A model generated the notes under the pieces. It was not told the origin of the DNA and searched no databases. It saw only the letters and a program-made list of their open reading frames with translations. DNA of 64,000 nucleotides from Paenibacillus caseinilyticus (GTDB lineage Bacteria; Bacillota; Bacilli; Paenibacillales; NBRC-103111). A program made the position numbers and the translations under genes. How positions within the stretch are numbered: position 1 is the first letter of the stretch; each line of letters opens with the position of its first letter. The DNA lies in NCBI RefSeq assembly GCF_027533645.1, contig NZ_JAQAGY010000012.1, positions 1-64,000 on the forward strand, given 5' to 3'. Below, piece after piece: positions 17,496 through 26,391 of the stretch.

Positions 17496-19397
17496 ATGAA
17501 TGTATTTAGACAGCTGAAGGAGTATTACTGGTCGGAACGAAGGTATCTGCTGATTTCGGTGCTGAGCCTTATGACGGCAACGGCGCTGGGGCTCGTGTAT
17601 CCGAATCTGCTCCGGTACTTGATCGACGATGTAATCGGGGAAGGGCAATACGGCAAGGTGCCCCAGCTCGCCCTTGCGGTATTCGGCGTCATGGCCGTCA
17701 AGGCCGGATTCCAGTATCTGCACGGGACGACCAGCGCAAGGCTCGGCAACATGACCGCGTTCCACTTGAGGGCGGCGCTGTACAAGAAGCTGCAGTACCT
17801 GTCATTTCCTTACTACGACAAGGCGCGGACAGGGGATCTGATGTCGCGGCTGACAGCCGATCTGCAGGCGGTGCGCGATTTTGTAGGCTTCGGGTTCGTC
17901 CAGATTCTCAATGTCATCACGATGCTGCTGTTCGGCACGGTCATGATGTTCTCCATTAACGGGGAGCTCGCCCTGTATACGATGGCGACGATGCCGCTGC
18001 TCGTCTTTACGGCGATCCGCTTCGAAGGCAAGATTCATCCGGCGTTCCGTACGCTCCGCCAGTCGATGAGCACGCTGACCACCTCAGTGCAGGAGAACAT
18101 TACAGGGGTGCGCACCGTCAAGTCCTTCGCGAGGGAGCCGCACGAGATCGACAAGTTCTCGCAGCGCAATGACGAGTACAAGATCAACAACATGGCTACG
18201 GCCGGCATCTGGGCCAAATATTTCCCCCTGATGGAGCTGTTCGCTAACCTGAGTGTGGTGATTCTGCTTGGGGTTGGCGGCTGGATGGTGATCCGGGGCG
18301 AACTCTCGCTAGGTGAGCTTGTCGCCTTCTTCAGTCTCATCTGGTATATCATCGGCCCGATGTGGGGAATCGGGTTCCACATCAACAACTTCACCCAGTC
18401 CAAAGCGGCGGGCGAGCGGCTGCTCGAAATTCTGCATCATTTTGTTCATGTTAAAGACAAAGAGAATGCGCTTACACTCCAAGGTGACGAAGTACAAGGA
18501 CATGTGAGGTTCGAGCGCGTCAACTTCGCTTACACGGAGAATCAGCCGGCCTTGACGGACTTCAGCCTGGACGCGCCCCAAGGGAAAGTGATCGGTCTTC
18601 TCGGGGGAACAGGCTCCGGCAAGTCGACCGTCATCCAGCTGCTGCTCAGAGCGTATAACGTGAAAGATGGCCGGATCACGCTGGATGGCCGGGATATCCG
18701 CGATGTCACGCTCGAGAGCCTGCGGAATCAAACGGCGATCGTCTTCCAGGAAACCTTCCTCTTCTCTTCAACGATCCGGGGCAATATCGCCTACGGCGTG
18801 AAAGAGGTGTCGATGGAGGAGATCGTGAAGGCGGCAAAGCTGGCCAAAGCCCATGACTTCATCATGGAGCTGCCACTCGGTTACGATACGATCGTAGGCG
18901 AGCGGGGACTCGGTCTGTCGGGCGGACAGAAACAGCGGATCGCCATCGCAAGAGCGCTGCTCAAGAACCCGAAGATCCTCATTCTCGACGACGCGACGAG
19001 CGCGGTGGATATGGAAACGGAGCATGAGATCCAGCGGGGGTTCCAGGAGGTCATGAAAGGCCGGACGACCTTCATTATCGCGCACCGGATCTCGTCGCTG
19101 AAGCATGCCGACGAAATCATTGTACTCGATAAGGGACGGGTGATTCAGAGGGGCACGCATGCGCAGCTTATGGCGCAGGAAGGTCCATATCTTGATACAT
19201 ACCGGATCCAGTTTGCGGACGGACCGGCAGAAGAAGGGGAAGAGGCAGCCGAAATGTACACGCGTACTTCCGGGCTTCCGCAGAGCGGTACCGCTTCGGG
19301 TGTGCTTCAAAGCGAACCGCCCCCCGGGGAGACGGCAGGCAGGGAAGTCGCGGCTTCTTCCCAATCCGAAGGTAAAGGAAGGGGGGGCATCCATTGA
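17496..19397 (+). CDS. ABC exporter half-transporter, degenerate-site subunit (BmrC/YfiB type)
   Basis: This 633-residue half-transporter has an N-terminal six-helix membrane domain (about 15-310) and a C-terminal ATPase domain. Visible motifs are Walker A GGTGSGKST (near 369), canonical signature LSGGQ, Walker B ILILDDATSAVD and the H-loop in IIAHR. The residue after the Walker B Asp is Asp499, not the catalytic Glu, so this subunit carries the degenerate ATP site typical of heterodimeric exporters such as BmrCD and TM287/288. The C-terminal 50 residues are an added Ser/Gly/Glu-rich tail. The ATG at 17496 has AAGGAGGG upstream. The stop overlaps the next gene by four bases. Likely substrates are drugs or lipids; none can be named. 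Confidence 0.9.
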   Translation: MNVFRQLKEYYWSERRYLLISVLSLMTATALGLVYPNLLRYLIDDVIGEGQYGKVPQLALAVFGVMAVKAGFQYLHGTTSARLGNMTAFHLRAALYKKLQYLSFPYYDKARTGDLMSRLTADLQAVRDFVGFGFVQILNVITMLLFGTVMMFSINGELALYTMATMPLLVFTAIRFEGKIHPAFRTLRQSMSTLTTSVQENITGVRTVKSFAREPHEIDKFSQRNDEYKINNMATAGIWAKYFPLMELFANLSVVILLGVGGWMVIRGELSLGELVAFFSLIWYIIGPMWGIGFHINNFTQSKAAGERLLEILHHFVHVKDKENALTLQGDEVQGHVRFERVNFAYTENQPALTDFSLDAPQGKVIGLLGGTGSGKSTVIQLLLRAYNVKDGRITLDGRDIRDVTLESLRNQTAIVFQETFLFSSTIRGNIAYGVKEVSMEEIVKAAKLAKAHDFIMELPLGYDTIVGERGLGLSGGQKQRIAIARALLKNPKILILDDATSAVDMETEHEIQRGFQEVMKGRTTFIIAHRISSLKHADEIIVLDKGRVIQRGTHAQLMAQEGPYLDTYRIQFADGPAEEGEEAAEMYTRTSGLPQSGTASGVLQSEPPPGETAGREVAASSQSEGKGRGGIH

Positions 19398-21247
19398 GCA
19401 GGCAGTCCCACCGAGCAGGGCAGGACACCGGGGCGGCTACTGCGGCCGAGCAGAACGTGAACCGGTTCGTCTATCAGGATGACGAGGAACTCGATAAGGG
19501 CTTTGACTGGGTACAAGTCAAGCGCCTCAGCAAATACATGAAGCCTTACGCGAAGCAGCTCGTGCCGGTCATGCTGGTCATGATGTGCGTCGGGGGCATA
19601 ACCAAGCTGCTTAATCCGCTGCTGATCGCGTATGCGATCGACCATGCCCTCACGGAGAAGAACGGCACGAAGCTGCTGTACTGCGTGCTCGGCATGCTCG
19701 GATTGTATATCATCCAATGGGCGGCGAATGCCTACCGGATCCGCTATACGAACATGATCGGCCAGCGCATCATCTACGATCTGCGGCATGACCTGTTCAG
19801 CCATATTCAGCAGCTGTCCTTCCGCTTTTTCGACAAGCGACCGGCAGGTTCGATCCTCGTCCGGATTACGAACTATGTCAATTCGCTGCAGGATCTGCTG
19901 ACCAACGGGGCCGTCAACCTGATGATTGACTGTGTCCAGCTCGTCGGCATCATCGCGATCCTGCTGATCTACAACGTGAAGCTCGGCGCCGCCATCATCG
20001 TTACCGTTCCCATCATGTTCCTGATCTCCACGAAGCTGCGGGTGAAGATCCGGCGGGCTTGGCAGGTCGTATCCACGAAAACCTCGCGGATCAATGCGCA
20101 TCTCAACGAGTGTATCCAAGGCATCAAAGTGACGCAGGCCTATACGCAGGAGAAGCCGAATATGGCTTTCTTCGAAGGCATGAACCAAGACAACCATAAG
20201 GCCTGGACCCGGGCATCGAATCTCAACCAGTCGTTCAACCCGATTATTGAGGTTACCGGAGCGATCGGCTACTGTATTCTGTTCTGGTTCGGGGCTTACC
20301 TGATCGGGGCCGGGGAGATTACGGTCGGGGTTCTCGTCGCCTTCGCCACCTACATCGGGCACTTCTGGGAACCGATCAACCGTCTCGGACAGATGTACTC
20401 CCAAATGCTGATTGCTATGGCTTCCTCCGAGCGGATCTTCGAATTCATCGACGAGCAGCCGAATGTCGCCGAACGCGCGGCTGCGAAGGCGCTGCCGCCG
20501 ATCCGCGGCGACATTGAGCTCGAGAAGGTCGAGTTCGAATACGAACCGGGGCGCCATGCGCTCAAGGGGATCGATCTTCGGGTGAAGGCCGGCCAATCCA
20601 TCGCCCTCGTAGGGCATACGGGCTCGGGCAAAAGCACGATCATCAACCTCCTCTGCCGGTTCTACGACGTGACCGCGGGCAGCATCCGCATTGACGGTAC
20701 GGATATCCGCGATGTGACGATCCAAAGCCTGCGCTCGCAGGTGGGTATCGTGCTGCAGGATACGTTCATCTTCTCAGGCACGATCCGCGATAACATCCGC
20801 TTCGGGCGGCTGGACGCGAGCGACGAGGAGATCGAGGCTGCGGCCAAGGCGGTGCGGGCCCATGAGTTTATTGCCGCACTGCCGCAGGGGTACGACACTG
20901 AGGTGCAGGAGCGAGGCAATGTGCTCTCTATGGGACAGCGGCAGCTGCTGTCTTTCGCCCGGGCCCTCTTGGCCGATCCGCGCATCCTCATCCTCGATGA
21001 GGCCACCGCAAGCATCGATACGGAGACGGAGCTGAAGATTCAGGAGGCGCTGAAGACGCTGCTCGCAGGCCGCACTTCGTTCATTATCGCCCACCGGCTG
21101 TCGACGATCCGCCATGCCGACCATATTCTGGTGCTCGACCACGGACGCGTGATGGAAGAAGGCGATCATGCGGCGCTGATCCGGGAGCAGGGCATCTACC
21201 ACGGTCTTATTCAAGCGCAATACCGTCTGCTGCAAGAGACGGGTTAA
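19394..21247 (+). CDS. ABC exporter half-transporter, consensus-site subunit (BmrD/YfiC type)
   Basis: This 617-residue partner subunit has a hydrophilic N-terminal extension (about 1-40), a six-helix membrane domain (about 45-340) and an ATPase domain with Walker A GHTGSGKST, Walker B ILILDEATASID with catalytic Glu536, and an altered signature LSMGQ in place of LSGGQ. Together with the upstream subunit this makes one full ATP site (this Walker pair plus the partner LSGGQ) and one degenerate site, the hallmark of a heterodimeric exporter. It starts with TTG at 19394, overlapping the TGA of the preceding gene, with AGGAAGGGGG upstream; translation is likely coupled. A strong terminator follows. 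Confidence 0.92.
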   Translation: MSRQSHRAGQDTGAATAAEQNVNRFVYQDDEELDKGFDWVQVKRLSKYMKPYAKQLVPVMLVMMCVGGITKLLNPLLIAYAIDHALTEKNGTKLLYCVLGMLGLYIIQWAANAYRIRYTNMIGQRIIYDLRHDLFSHIQQLSFRFFDKRPAGSILVRITNYVNSLQDLLTNGAVNLMIDCVQLVGIIAILLIYNVKLGAAIIVTVPIMFLISTKLRVKIRRAWQVVSTKTSRINAHLNECIQGIKVTQAYTQEKPNMAFFEGMNQDNHKAWTRASNLNQSFNPIIEVTGAIGYCILFWFGAYLIGAGEITVGVLVAFATYIGHFWEPINRLGQMYSQMLIAMASSERIFEFIDEQPNVAERAAAKALPPIRGDIELEKVEFEYEPGRHALKGIDLRVKAGQSIALVGHTGSGKSTIINLLCRFYDVTAGSIRIDGTDIRDVTIQSLRSQVGIVLQDTFIFSGTIRDNIRFGRLDASDEEIEAAAKAVRAHEFIAALPQGYDTEVQERGNVLSMGQRQLLSFARALLADPRILILDEATASIDTETELKIQEALKTLLAGRTSFIIAHRLSTIRHADHILVLDHGRVMEEGDHAALIREQGIYHGLIQAQYRLLQETG

Positions 21248-21330
21248 CCGGTAAATCCAAAACAGGCTGGGAGGATGGGGTGCGGCCTCCGGTACCCCCG
21301 GATTCCCCGCGGTTCCTATCCGAATCCATT

Positions 21331-21374
21331 GCCCTGCACCCGCCATTTTGTAAATGGGGAGCAGGGCTTTTTTG
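21331..21374 (+). terminator. Strong intrinsic terminator
   Basis: GCCCTGC (21331-21337) pairs with GCAGGGC (21361-21367), with an inner stem CCATTT/AAATGG, followed by a six-T run. It ends the ABC exporter transcript. Confidence 0.9.
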
Positions 21375-21711
21375 TGTGCGTGTCCGCCGCGGTGGCTAGG
21401 GGAACAAAAGGGTCTTGTTGGCGCTGGGGATTGCCTCTCCGCCTAGGCTGCACCGCGCCTTCCGGCGTATCATTTGCCCGGCCGCACGCCCGCGTTCAAG
21501 CGCTAGACTTCCACCGGGAATAGCATACCTTTGGCATGCGGGAAGACCTTGTCCCTTCGTTACTCCAACGCTCTTCTCTGTCTTTATTGTCCTATCTGCC
21601 TCCTGGGGGCATATACTTGGAGAGGCTGAGCGAACGGGAGACTCGGCCCGGCCCCAAAGGCCATCTTGGCTCTTGGACCGGCAAACCAGAACCGCAGAGG
21701 AGGAATGGACG
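21375..21711 (+). promoter_or_regulatory. Leader region of M23 gene with candidate sporulation -10
   Basis: About 340 bases without a supported gene. CATATACT at 21610-21617 resembles the -10 of sigma-E or sigma-K promoters, but no clear -35 is present. The open frame that runs through from 21415 has no ribosome site, while AGAGGAGG at 21696-21703 marks the real start at 21712. Confidence 0.35.
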
Positions 21712-23154
21712 TTGAACCGACGTGGATACGCTGGCAGAGGACCACGGGTACTGCTTCAATGGGCCGCGGCCTTGACTGTGATTGTGACGGTGGTGATCTC
21801 GGGACGGTGGTTCGTGACGGCAGGTACGTCACCTGCTTATGATGTTTTTCTTGACGGGGAATGGGTAGGTGCGGTATCCCATCCCGAGGTCGTAAGGCAG
21901 TGGAGGGACGAGCGGTATGCGGAGCTTGGCGAGGCCTCTTCTTCGCAGCCCTTGCACTCCAATCTCGAAGGGCTTTCGTTCGTACCGAAGCAGACTTTGC
22001 TTCCTACCCGGGACACGGGCTTGCGCACAGCGGAAGAGAGCCGGGTTCTGGCGGCCCTGGGCCATAAATTGCAAATAGACAAGTATGCGGTGGAAATTCG
22101 CGTAGACGGCCGGACAGTCGGCGTCGTAAGCGATATGGAGACCGCTTTTTCTATTCTGGAGAAGGTGAAAGCGCCCTACCTGATGGAGGCGGAAACCGGG
22201 ACTGGGGTCCCTGCGACTGCACTTGCCGCCGGGTTCCAGGAAGCTGTGGAGCTTATGGAGCTCCCGGTGGTCCGCATGACTTCCTCCGCAGATGGATCTT
22301 CTTCTCCCGAAGAGGCGGATGCCGTCTATGCTAGGCTAGTCCAAGGGGAGGAGCAGCCGTTCCTCTATAACGTGAAGCAGGGGGATTGCCTGTCCTTGAT
22401 CGCCGTCCGCCATGCGGTATCTGTGGAGGAGATCCGCCGGCTGAACCCGCAGCTGCGGGGCGATAGGATTCGGACCGGAGACGAACTGGCGCTAAGCCGT
22501 CCGAGACCGCTGCTGACGGTACGTGTCGAAGCCGTCCGAACGCGGCGGATTCCGCTGGCAAGCGGTGTGCGGTATGTGGATGATATGGAGATGAAGAAGG
22601 GGCAGGTGCGGGTGGCTTCGCAGGGACAGCAGGGGATCACGCTGGTGACCTACCGTACAGTAACGCTGAACGGGACGGAAGCGGAAGTGCAGCCGCTTGG
22701 GGAGGCCGTGCTCTCCGTTCCTGTGCCTTCCATAGTCCTGCGCGGAACGAAAGCGCCGGCGGACCGGGGGACGGGCCGCTTCGCGCTGCCGGTGCTGCAG
22801 CCCAAGGTCACGAGCGGGTTCGGCCGCCGGTGGGGACGGGCACATAACGGGACCGATCTGGTGTCGGAGCGCCGCGATATTCTGGCCTCGGACGCGGGAC
22901 GCATCACCTTCGCCGGCTGGAAGTCCGGATACGGCCGGACCATTGTGATCGATCACGGCAACGGGTATGAGACGCTGTACGGCCATTTGAGCCGGATCGG
23001 CGTGAAGGAAGGAGAGGCTGTGGAGAAAGGGGAGAAGATCGGGGTGATGGGCAGCAGCGGCAACTCGACGGGGGTGCATCTGCACTTTGAGATGATCAAG
23101 GACGGGCGGCAGCTCAATCCGCTGCGGTATATTACCGTTCCTGCAGCGGCATAA
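21712..23154 (+). CDS. Membrane-anchored M23 peptidase-like protein with LysM and G5 domains
   Basis: This 480-residue protein has one N-terminal membrane segment (about 12-36), a poorly conserved region (40-210), a LysM domain (about 215-265, VKQGDCLSLIAVRHAVSVEE), a G5 domain (about 270-345) and a C-terminal M23 (LytM) domain (about 365-478). The M23 zinc residues are present in HNGTD and HLHFE, so it may be an active peptidoglycan endopeptidase. It starts with TTG at 21712, eight bases after GGAGG; the out-of-frame ATG at 21705 is not used. LysM-G5-M23 proteins are common in sporulating Paenibacillus-type genomes, and a role in wall or cortex remodelling is likely. Confidence 0.88.
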   Translation: MNRRGYAGRGPRVLLQWAAALTVIVTVVISGRWFVTAGTSPAYDVFLDGEWVGAVSHPEVVRQWRDERYAELGEASSSQPLHSNLEGLSFVPKQTLLPTRDTGLRTAEESRVLAALGHKLQIDKYAVEIRVDGRTVGVVSDMETAFSILEKVKAPYLMEAETGTGVPATALAAGFQEAVELMELPVVRMTSSADGSSSPEEADAVYARLVQGEEQPFLYNVKQGDCLSLIAVRHAVSVEEIRRLNPQLRGDRIRTGDELALSRPRPLLTVRVEAVRTRRIPLASGVRYVDDMEMKKGQVRVASQGQQGITLVTYRTVTLNGTEAEVQPLGEAVLSVPVPSIVLRGTKAPADRGTGRFALPVLQPKVTSGFGRRWGRAHNGTDLVSERRDILASDAGRITFAGWKSGYGRTIVIDHGNGYETLYGHLSRIGVKEGEAVEKGEKIGVMGSSGNSTGVHLHFEMIKDGRQLNPLRYITVPAAA

Positions 23155-23169
23155 TCACCCGGAGGCGTT

Positions 23170-23220
23170 ACCCGCAGGCTCCGGCCGACGCTCCCCTTGT
23201 GCGGCCCGAAGCCTGCGGTT
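23170..23220. terminator. GC-rich hairpin after M23 gene
   Basis: ACCCGCAGGCT (23170-23180) pairs with AGCCTGCGGTT (23210-23220) with one G-T pair. There is no T-run, so it may be a weak terminator or an mRNA 3-prime stabiliser. A second, smaller stem follows at about 23226-23276 (CTGCAG and ATGCCG arms). Confidence 0.5.
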
Positions 23221-23391
23221 CCCCCCTGCAGGTCATGCCGGCTTCCGCGTCTGCGGGGAGGCTCGGCATCTGCAGCTTCCGCGCTCTAGACGGAGGCGGG
23301 TTTGCAAATCGGTTCGAGAACCGCTACTCTAAACATAAAAGTGACCCGGGGATGTAAGGGTCCTCAGCTCATAAGGGATGGGGGAACATCA

Positions 23392-24222
23392 ATGTTGTCG
23401 ACAAAGTGGTTGTGGCGTTCGATCGGTTCGGCCGCCGTGCTGTCTACCCTGGTGTGCGTGTTCGGGTTCGGCTATACCGTAAACCAGATCATGTACCCGG
23501 AGCCGGCCCCGGCAGCGCTGACCGGCGATGAGGCGGCACAGCCGGCGGCGAAGCCGAAGGAGGAGGAAGCCTGGGCGGCCAAGAAGCAGATCCGCATCGT
23601 GGCGATCGGCGATTCTTTGACGGCCGGGACAGGGGATCTGGCCGGCAAAGGGTATGTGGGACATGTCAAAGACAAGCTCGCCCAGAAGCTCGGCAAGCCG
23701 GTCTTTGTGTATAATAACTTTGCCATACCCGGATTCCGAACGTATGATCTGCTGAAGGACTGGGACGCCAAGCGGGATATCGCGAAGTCCCTCGGCGAAG
23801 CGGATCTCGTGCTGATGACCATCGGCGGCAACGACCTCTTCGAGGGTGGGACAGGCATCTTCGGCGAGAACAGCGAGGGCTTCAATCCGCAGGCCGCGGC
23901 AGACCGGATCCCGGAAGCGGTGAAGCGGCTCGGAGAGATTCTGGACCGTACGTCGAAGGCGGCGCCGAACGCGCGCATTCTGTATGTGGGCCTCTACCAT
24001 CCGTTCCTCGACCTGGATCCGGAGAAGGCAGGCGCGCCTGTCGTTCAGCGCTGGAATACGCTGGCGTTCGAAGCGGCTTCGAAGTATGCGAACGTGACTG
24101 TCGTACCGACGTACGACCTCTTCGAGCTCAACTTGAACAAGTACTTGTATACGGACCACTTTCATCCGAATGCGGCGGGCTATGAGCGGATCGCAGGACG
24201 GATTGTCGACGTATTGGACTAA
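23392..24222 (+). CDS. SGNH/GDSL-family esterase or lipase, membrane-anchored
   Basis: This 276-residue protein has an N-terminal membrane or signal segment (about 8-27), a short Pro/Ala/Glu linker and an SGNH hydrolase domain (about 62-275). Block I IGDSLTAGTGD supplies the nucleophilic Ser, TIGGND matches block III with the oxyanion Asn, and HFHPNAAGY carries the Asp/His-type block V. It should hydrolyse an ester on a lipid or wall polymer outside the membrane; the substrate is unknown. It resembles Bacillus YpmR. The ATG at 23392 follows GGATGGGGGA. The ABC-2 transporter genes begin 13 bases later, so the three form an operon. Confidence 0.88.
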   Translation: MLSTKWLWRSIGSAAVLSTLVCVFGFGYTVNQIMYPEPAPAALTGDEAAQPAAKPKEEEAWAAKKQIRIVAIGDSLTAGTGDLAGKGYVGHVKDKLAQKLGKPVFVYNNFAIPGFRTYDLLKDWDAKRDIAKSLGEADLVLMTIGGNDLFEGGTGIFGENSEGFNPQAAADRIPEAVKRLGEILDRTSKAAPNARILYVGLYHPFLDLDPEKAGAPVVQRWNTLAFEAASKYANVTVVPTYDLFELNLNKYLYTDHFHPNAAGYERIAGRIVDVLD

Positions 24223-24234
24223 GGGGGAGCGGGC

Positions 24235-25245
24235 ATGGCAGGCAGGAAGGAAGCGGCGGGGAGCGTGCGCCCCGCGGGCAAGGGCCGGGATGCGGAGATT
24301 GTCCTCTCGGTGAACGGCGTGAAGAAGCGCATCGGCAAGCGACTCATCATCAAGGGCATCTCGTTCGACGTCCGGGCGGGGGAGATCTTCGGGTTCCTTG
24401 GGCCCAACGGCTCCGGCAAAACGACGACGATCCGGATGCTCGTCGATCTCATCAAACCGACAGAAGGGTCGATCGAGATCTGCGGCTACGACGTGACCCG
24501 GGAGCATAATGAGGCGCTCCAGTATGTCGGCTGCATCGTCGAGAATCCCGAGATGTATTCTTACCTCACGGGCTGGGAGAACCTGGAGCATTTTGCAAGA
24601 ATGCTGCCCGGGGTGGACGCGGCGCGGATCCGCAGGGTGGTGGAGATCGTGGGGATGGATGAACGCATCCACGATACGGTGAAGACCTACTCGCTCGGTA
24701 TGCGCCAGCGGCTCGGGATCGCGCAGGCGCTGCTGAACGATCCGAAGCTGCTCATCCTGGACGAGCCGACGAACGGACTCGATCCCCAGGGGATCAAGGA
24801 GCTGCGCGAGTTCATCCGAAGCTTGGCGGAGCAAGGGCTCAGCCTTTTCATATCGAGCCATCTGCTCAGCGAGATCCAGCAGATGTGCGACCGGGTAGCC
24901 ATCATTTCGCACGGGGAGGTCATTACGGTCGGCGAGGTAGCGGCACTGGTCGACGAGAGCGTGACTACGGCACTCTGGAGCGCCGTCCCGGCGGACCGGG
25001 CGCTGCGGGTGCTGGAGAGTCAGCCGGGGGTCACCGTCCTCTCCAGCGAACTGGCGGCGGATACCGGGACGGAGAGTCCGGTCACCCTGGTGCCGAAGCT
25101 GGCGACGCAGCTGCCGCCGGAGAGCATCCCGGAGATTACGCGGCGGATGGTGGAGGCCGGCGTGCAGCTCTACGGCATCGAGATCAAGCATCCGACCCTG
25201 GAAGACTTATTCCTGAAGCTGACGGAGGGTGAGCGTATTGGTTAG
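24235..25245 (+). CDS. ABC-2 type transporter ATPase subunit
   Basis: This 336-residue ATPase has Walker A GPNGSGKTT (about 63-71), signature YSLGMRQRLGIAQALL, Walker B LLILDEPTNGLDPQG and a switch His in ISSHLLSE. The unconserved N-terminal 20 residues and the C-terminal 90 residues are typical of the long CcmA-type subunits that energise drug, bacteriocin or lipid efflux. The ATG at 24235 follows AAGGGGGAG, 13 bases after the SGNH hydrolase gene. It overlaps the permease gene by eight bases. The substrate is unknown; linkage to an esterase suggests an envelope substrate. Confidence 0.92.
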   Translation: MAGRKEAAGSVRPAGKGRDAEIVLSVNGVKKRIGKRLIIKGISFDVRAGEIFGFLGPNGSGKTTTIRMLVDLIKPTEGSIEICGYDVTREHNEALQYVGCIVENPEMYSYLTGWENLEHFARMLPGVDAARIRRVVEIVGMDERIHDTVKTYSLGMRQRLGIAQALLNDPKLLILDEPTNGLDPQGIKELREFIRSLAEQGLSLFISSHLLSEIQQMCDRVAIISHGEVITVGEVAALVDESVTTALWSAVPADRALRVLESQPGVTVLSSELAADTGTESPVTLVPKLATQLPPESIPEITRRMVEAGVQLYGIEIKHPTLEDLFLKLTEGERIG

Positions 25246-26230
25246 CCTGTATCCCTTGGTCCAGAACGAGTGCATCAAGATCATCAAGAAGAAACGGCTG
25301 CTGGTCGTGCTGCTCATCCTGGCCGCCCTTATTCCGATGTTCACGTATGCCCAGCTGAAAGTCGCCCAAAATAACCTCAAGCAGTTCGGCACGAACGATT
25401 GGCGCGTAGAGCAGCGGCAGAAGATACGAGACTATACGCAGTCCCTGAGCTCCGGCCGGGTGCCCGAGGAGTGGAAGCAGTGGCGAAGGGTCGAAGTCAA
25501 GCTGGCGCAGTACTACTTGGATAAAGATGTGAATCCCGCCGAGCCGAACGGGGTAACCTTTACAAGAGAGTTCGTCAAGAACGCGGTCGGGCTGTTCATC
25601 CCGCTGATGGTGATGGTCATTGCCGCGGATATGGTCTCCGGCGAGCATACGACCGGCACGATCAAGCTGCTCTTGACCCGGCCCGTGCAGCGGTGGAAGA
25701 TACTCCTGAGCAAACTGCTGGCCCTGATCTTGTTCACCTCGTTTGTCGTGATCGCCACAGGGGCGCTGTGCTACCTGATCTCGGGAGTTGTGTTCGGTTA
25801 CGGCGGGTGGGATATGCCGATTTTCTTCGGCTTCCAGGTTGCCGGCACCGAGGTCGATTTCTCGTTCGTCCGTCCCGTGGAGCAGTGGCTGTACCTCATC
25901 ATGGAATTCGGGCTGGTCTGGTATTCCGCGCTGGTGGTCGCCCTCATGACGCTGATGGTCTCCGTGCTGGTACGGAGTACGGCGGCCGGCATGGGCATTA
26001 TGCTGGCCGTGCTCATCTCGGGCACGATCCTGACGAACATGGTCTCCTCCTGGGAGACGGCCAGGTATCTGTTCATGGTCAATCTCAACCTGACGATGTA
26101 CCTGAGCGGGGCGCTTCCGCCCATCAAAGGCATGACGCTTCCGTTCTCGCTGGGTGTATTGACGGTGTGGGGACTCTTGTCCGTGATCGTCTCGTTCGCG
26201 GTATTCACGAAAAAAGATGTGTTGAACTAA
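25238..26230 (+). CDS. ABC-2 type transporter permease
   Basis: This protein of about 330 residues has one membrane helix near the N-terminus (about 20-38), an extracytoplasmic loop of about 90 residues, and five further helices from about residue 120 onward, the usual ABC-2 layout. The EHTTGTIKLLLTRPVQRWK segment after the second helix is the conserved ABC-2 coupling motif. I place the start at TTG 25238, nine bases after GGAGG; the GTG at 25229 would overlap that ribosome site, giving only three extra residues. It forms the transporter with the preceding ATPase. Confidence 0.88.
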   Translation: MVSLYPLVQNECIKIIKKKRLLVVLLILAALIPMFTYAQLKVAQNNLKQFGTNDWRVEQRQKIRDYTQSLSSGRVPEEWKQWRRVEVKLAQYYLDKDVNPAEPNGVTFTREFVKNAVGLFIPLMVMVIAADMVSGEHTTGTIKLLLTRPVQRWKILLSKLLALILFTSFVVIATGALCYLISGVVFGYGGWDMPIFFGFQVAGTEVDFSFVRPVEQWLYLIMEFGLVWYSALVVALMTLMVSVLVRSTAAGMGIMLAVLISGTILTNMVSSWETARYLFMVNLNLTMYLSGALPPIKGMTLPFSLGVLTVWGLLSVIVSFAVFTKKDVLN

Positions 26231-26249
26231 TCCGCCCAAGTGTTATAAT
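26222..26249 (+). promoter_or_regulatory. Promoter of parE-parC
   Basis: TTGAAC (26222-26227), a 16-base spacer and an extended -10 TGTTATAAT (26241-26249). It lies at the end of the permease gene and about 140 bases upstream of parE. Confidence 0.65.
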
Positions 26250-26391
26250 GCTTGGTAGCTATTCTCAGTGGCACCCTTGTCCGAACGGATGTTCCTGTGT
26301 TACTGTATACGGGAGCGGACACACCGGCGGCCAGGGCGGCCGGGCGAAGGACGCAAGGGACGGATTGACATCAGGTTGGTAGGAGGCTGCA

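Noticed and set aside
23389-25191. 600-codon open frame on the minus strand
   Set aside because: It is antisense to the SGNH hydrolase and ABC ATPase genes, is rich in His, Arg and Asp, and has no ribosome site. Long antisense frames are expected with this GC-rich codon use.
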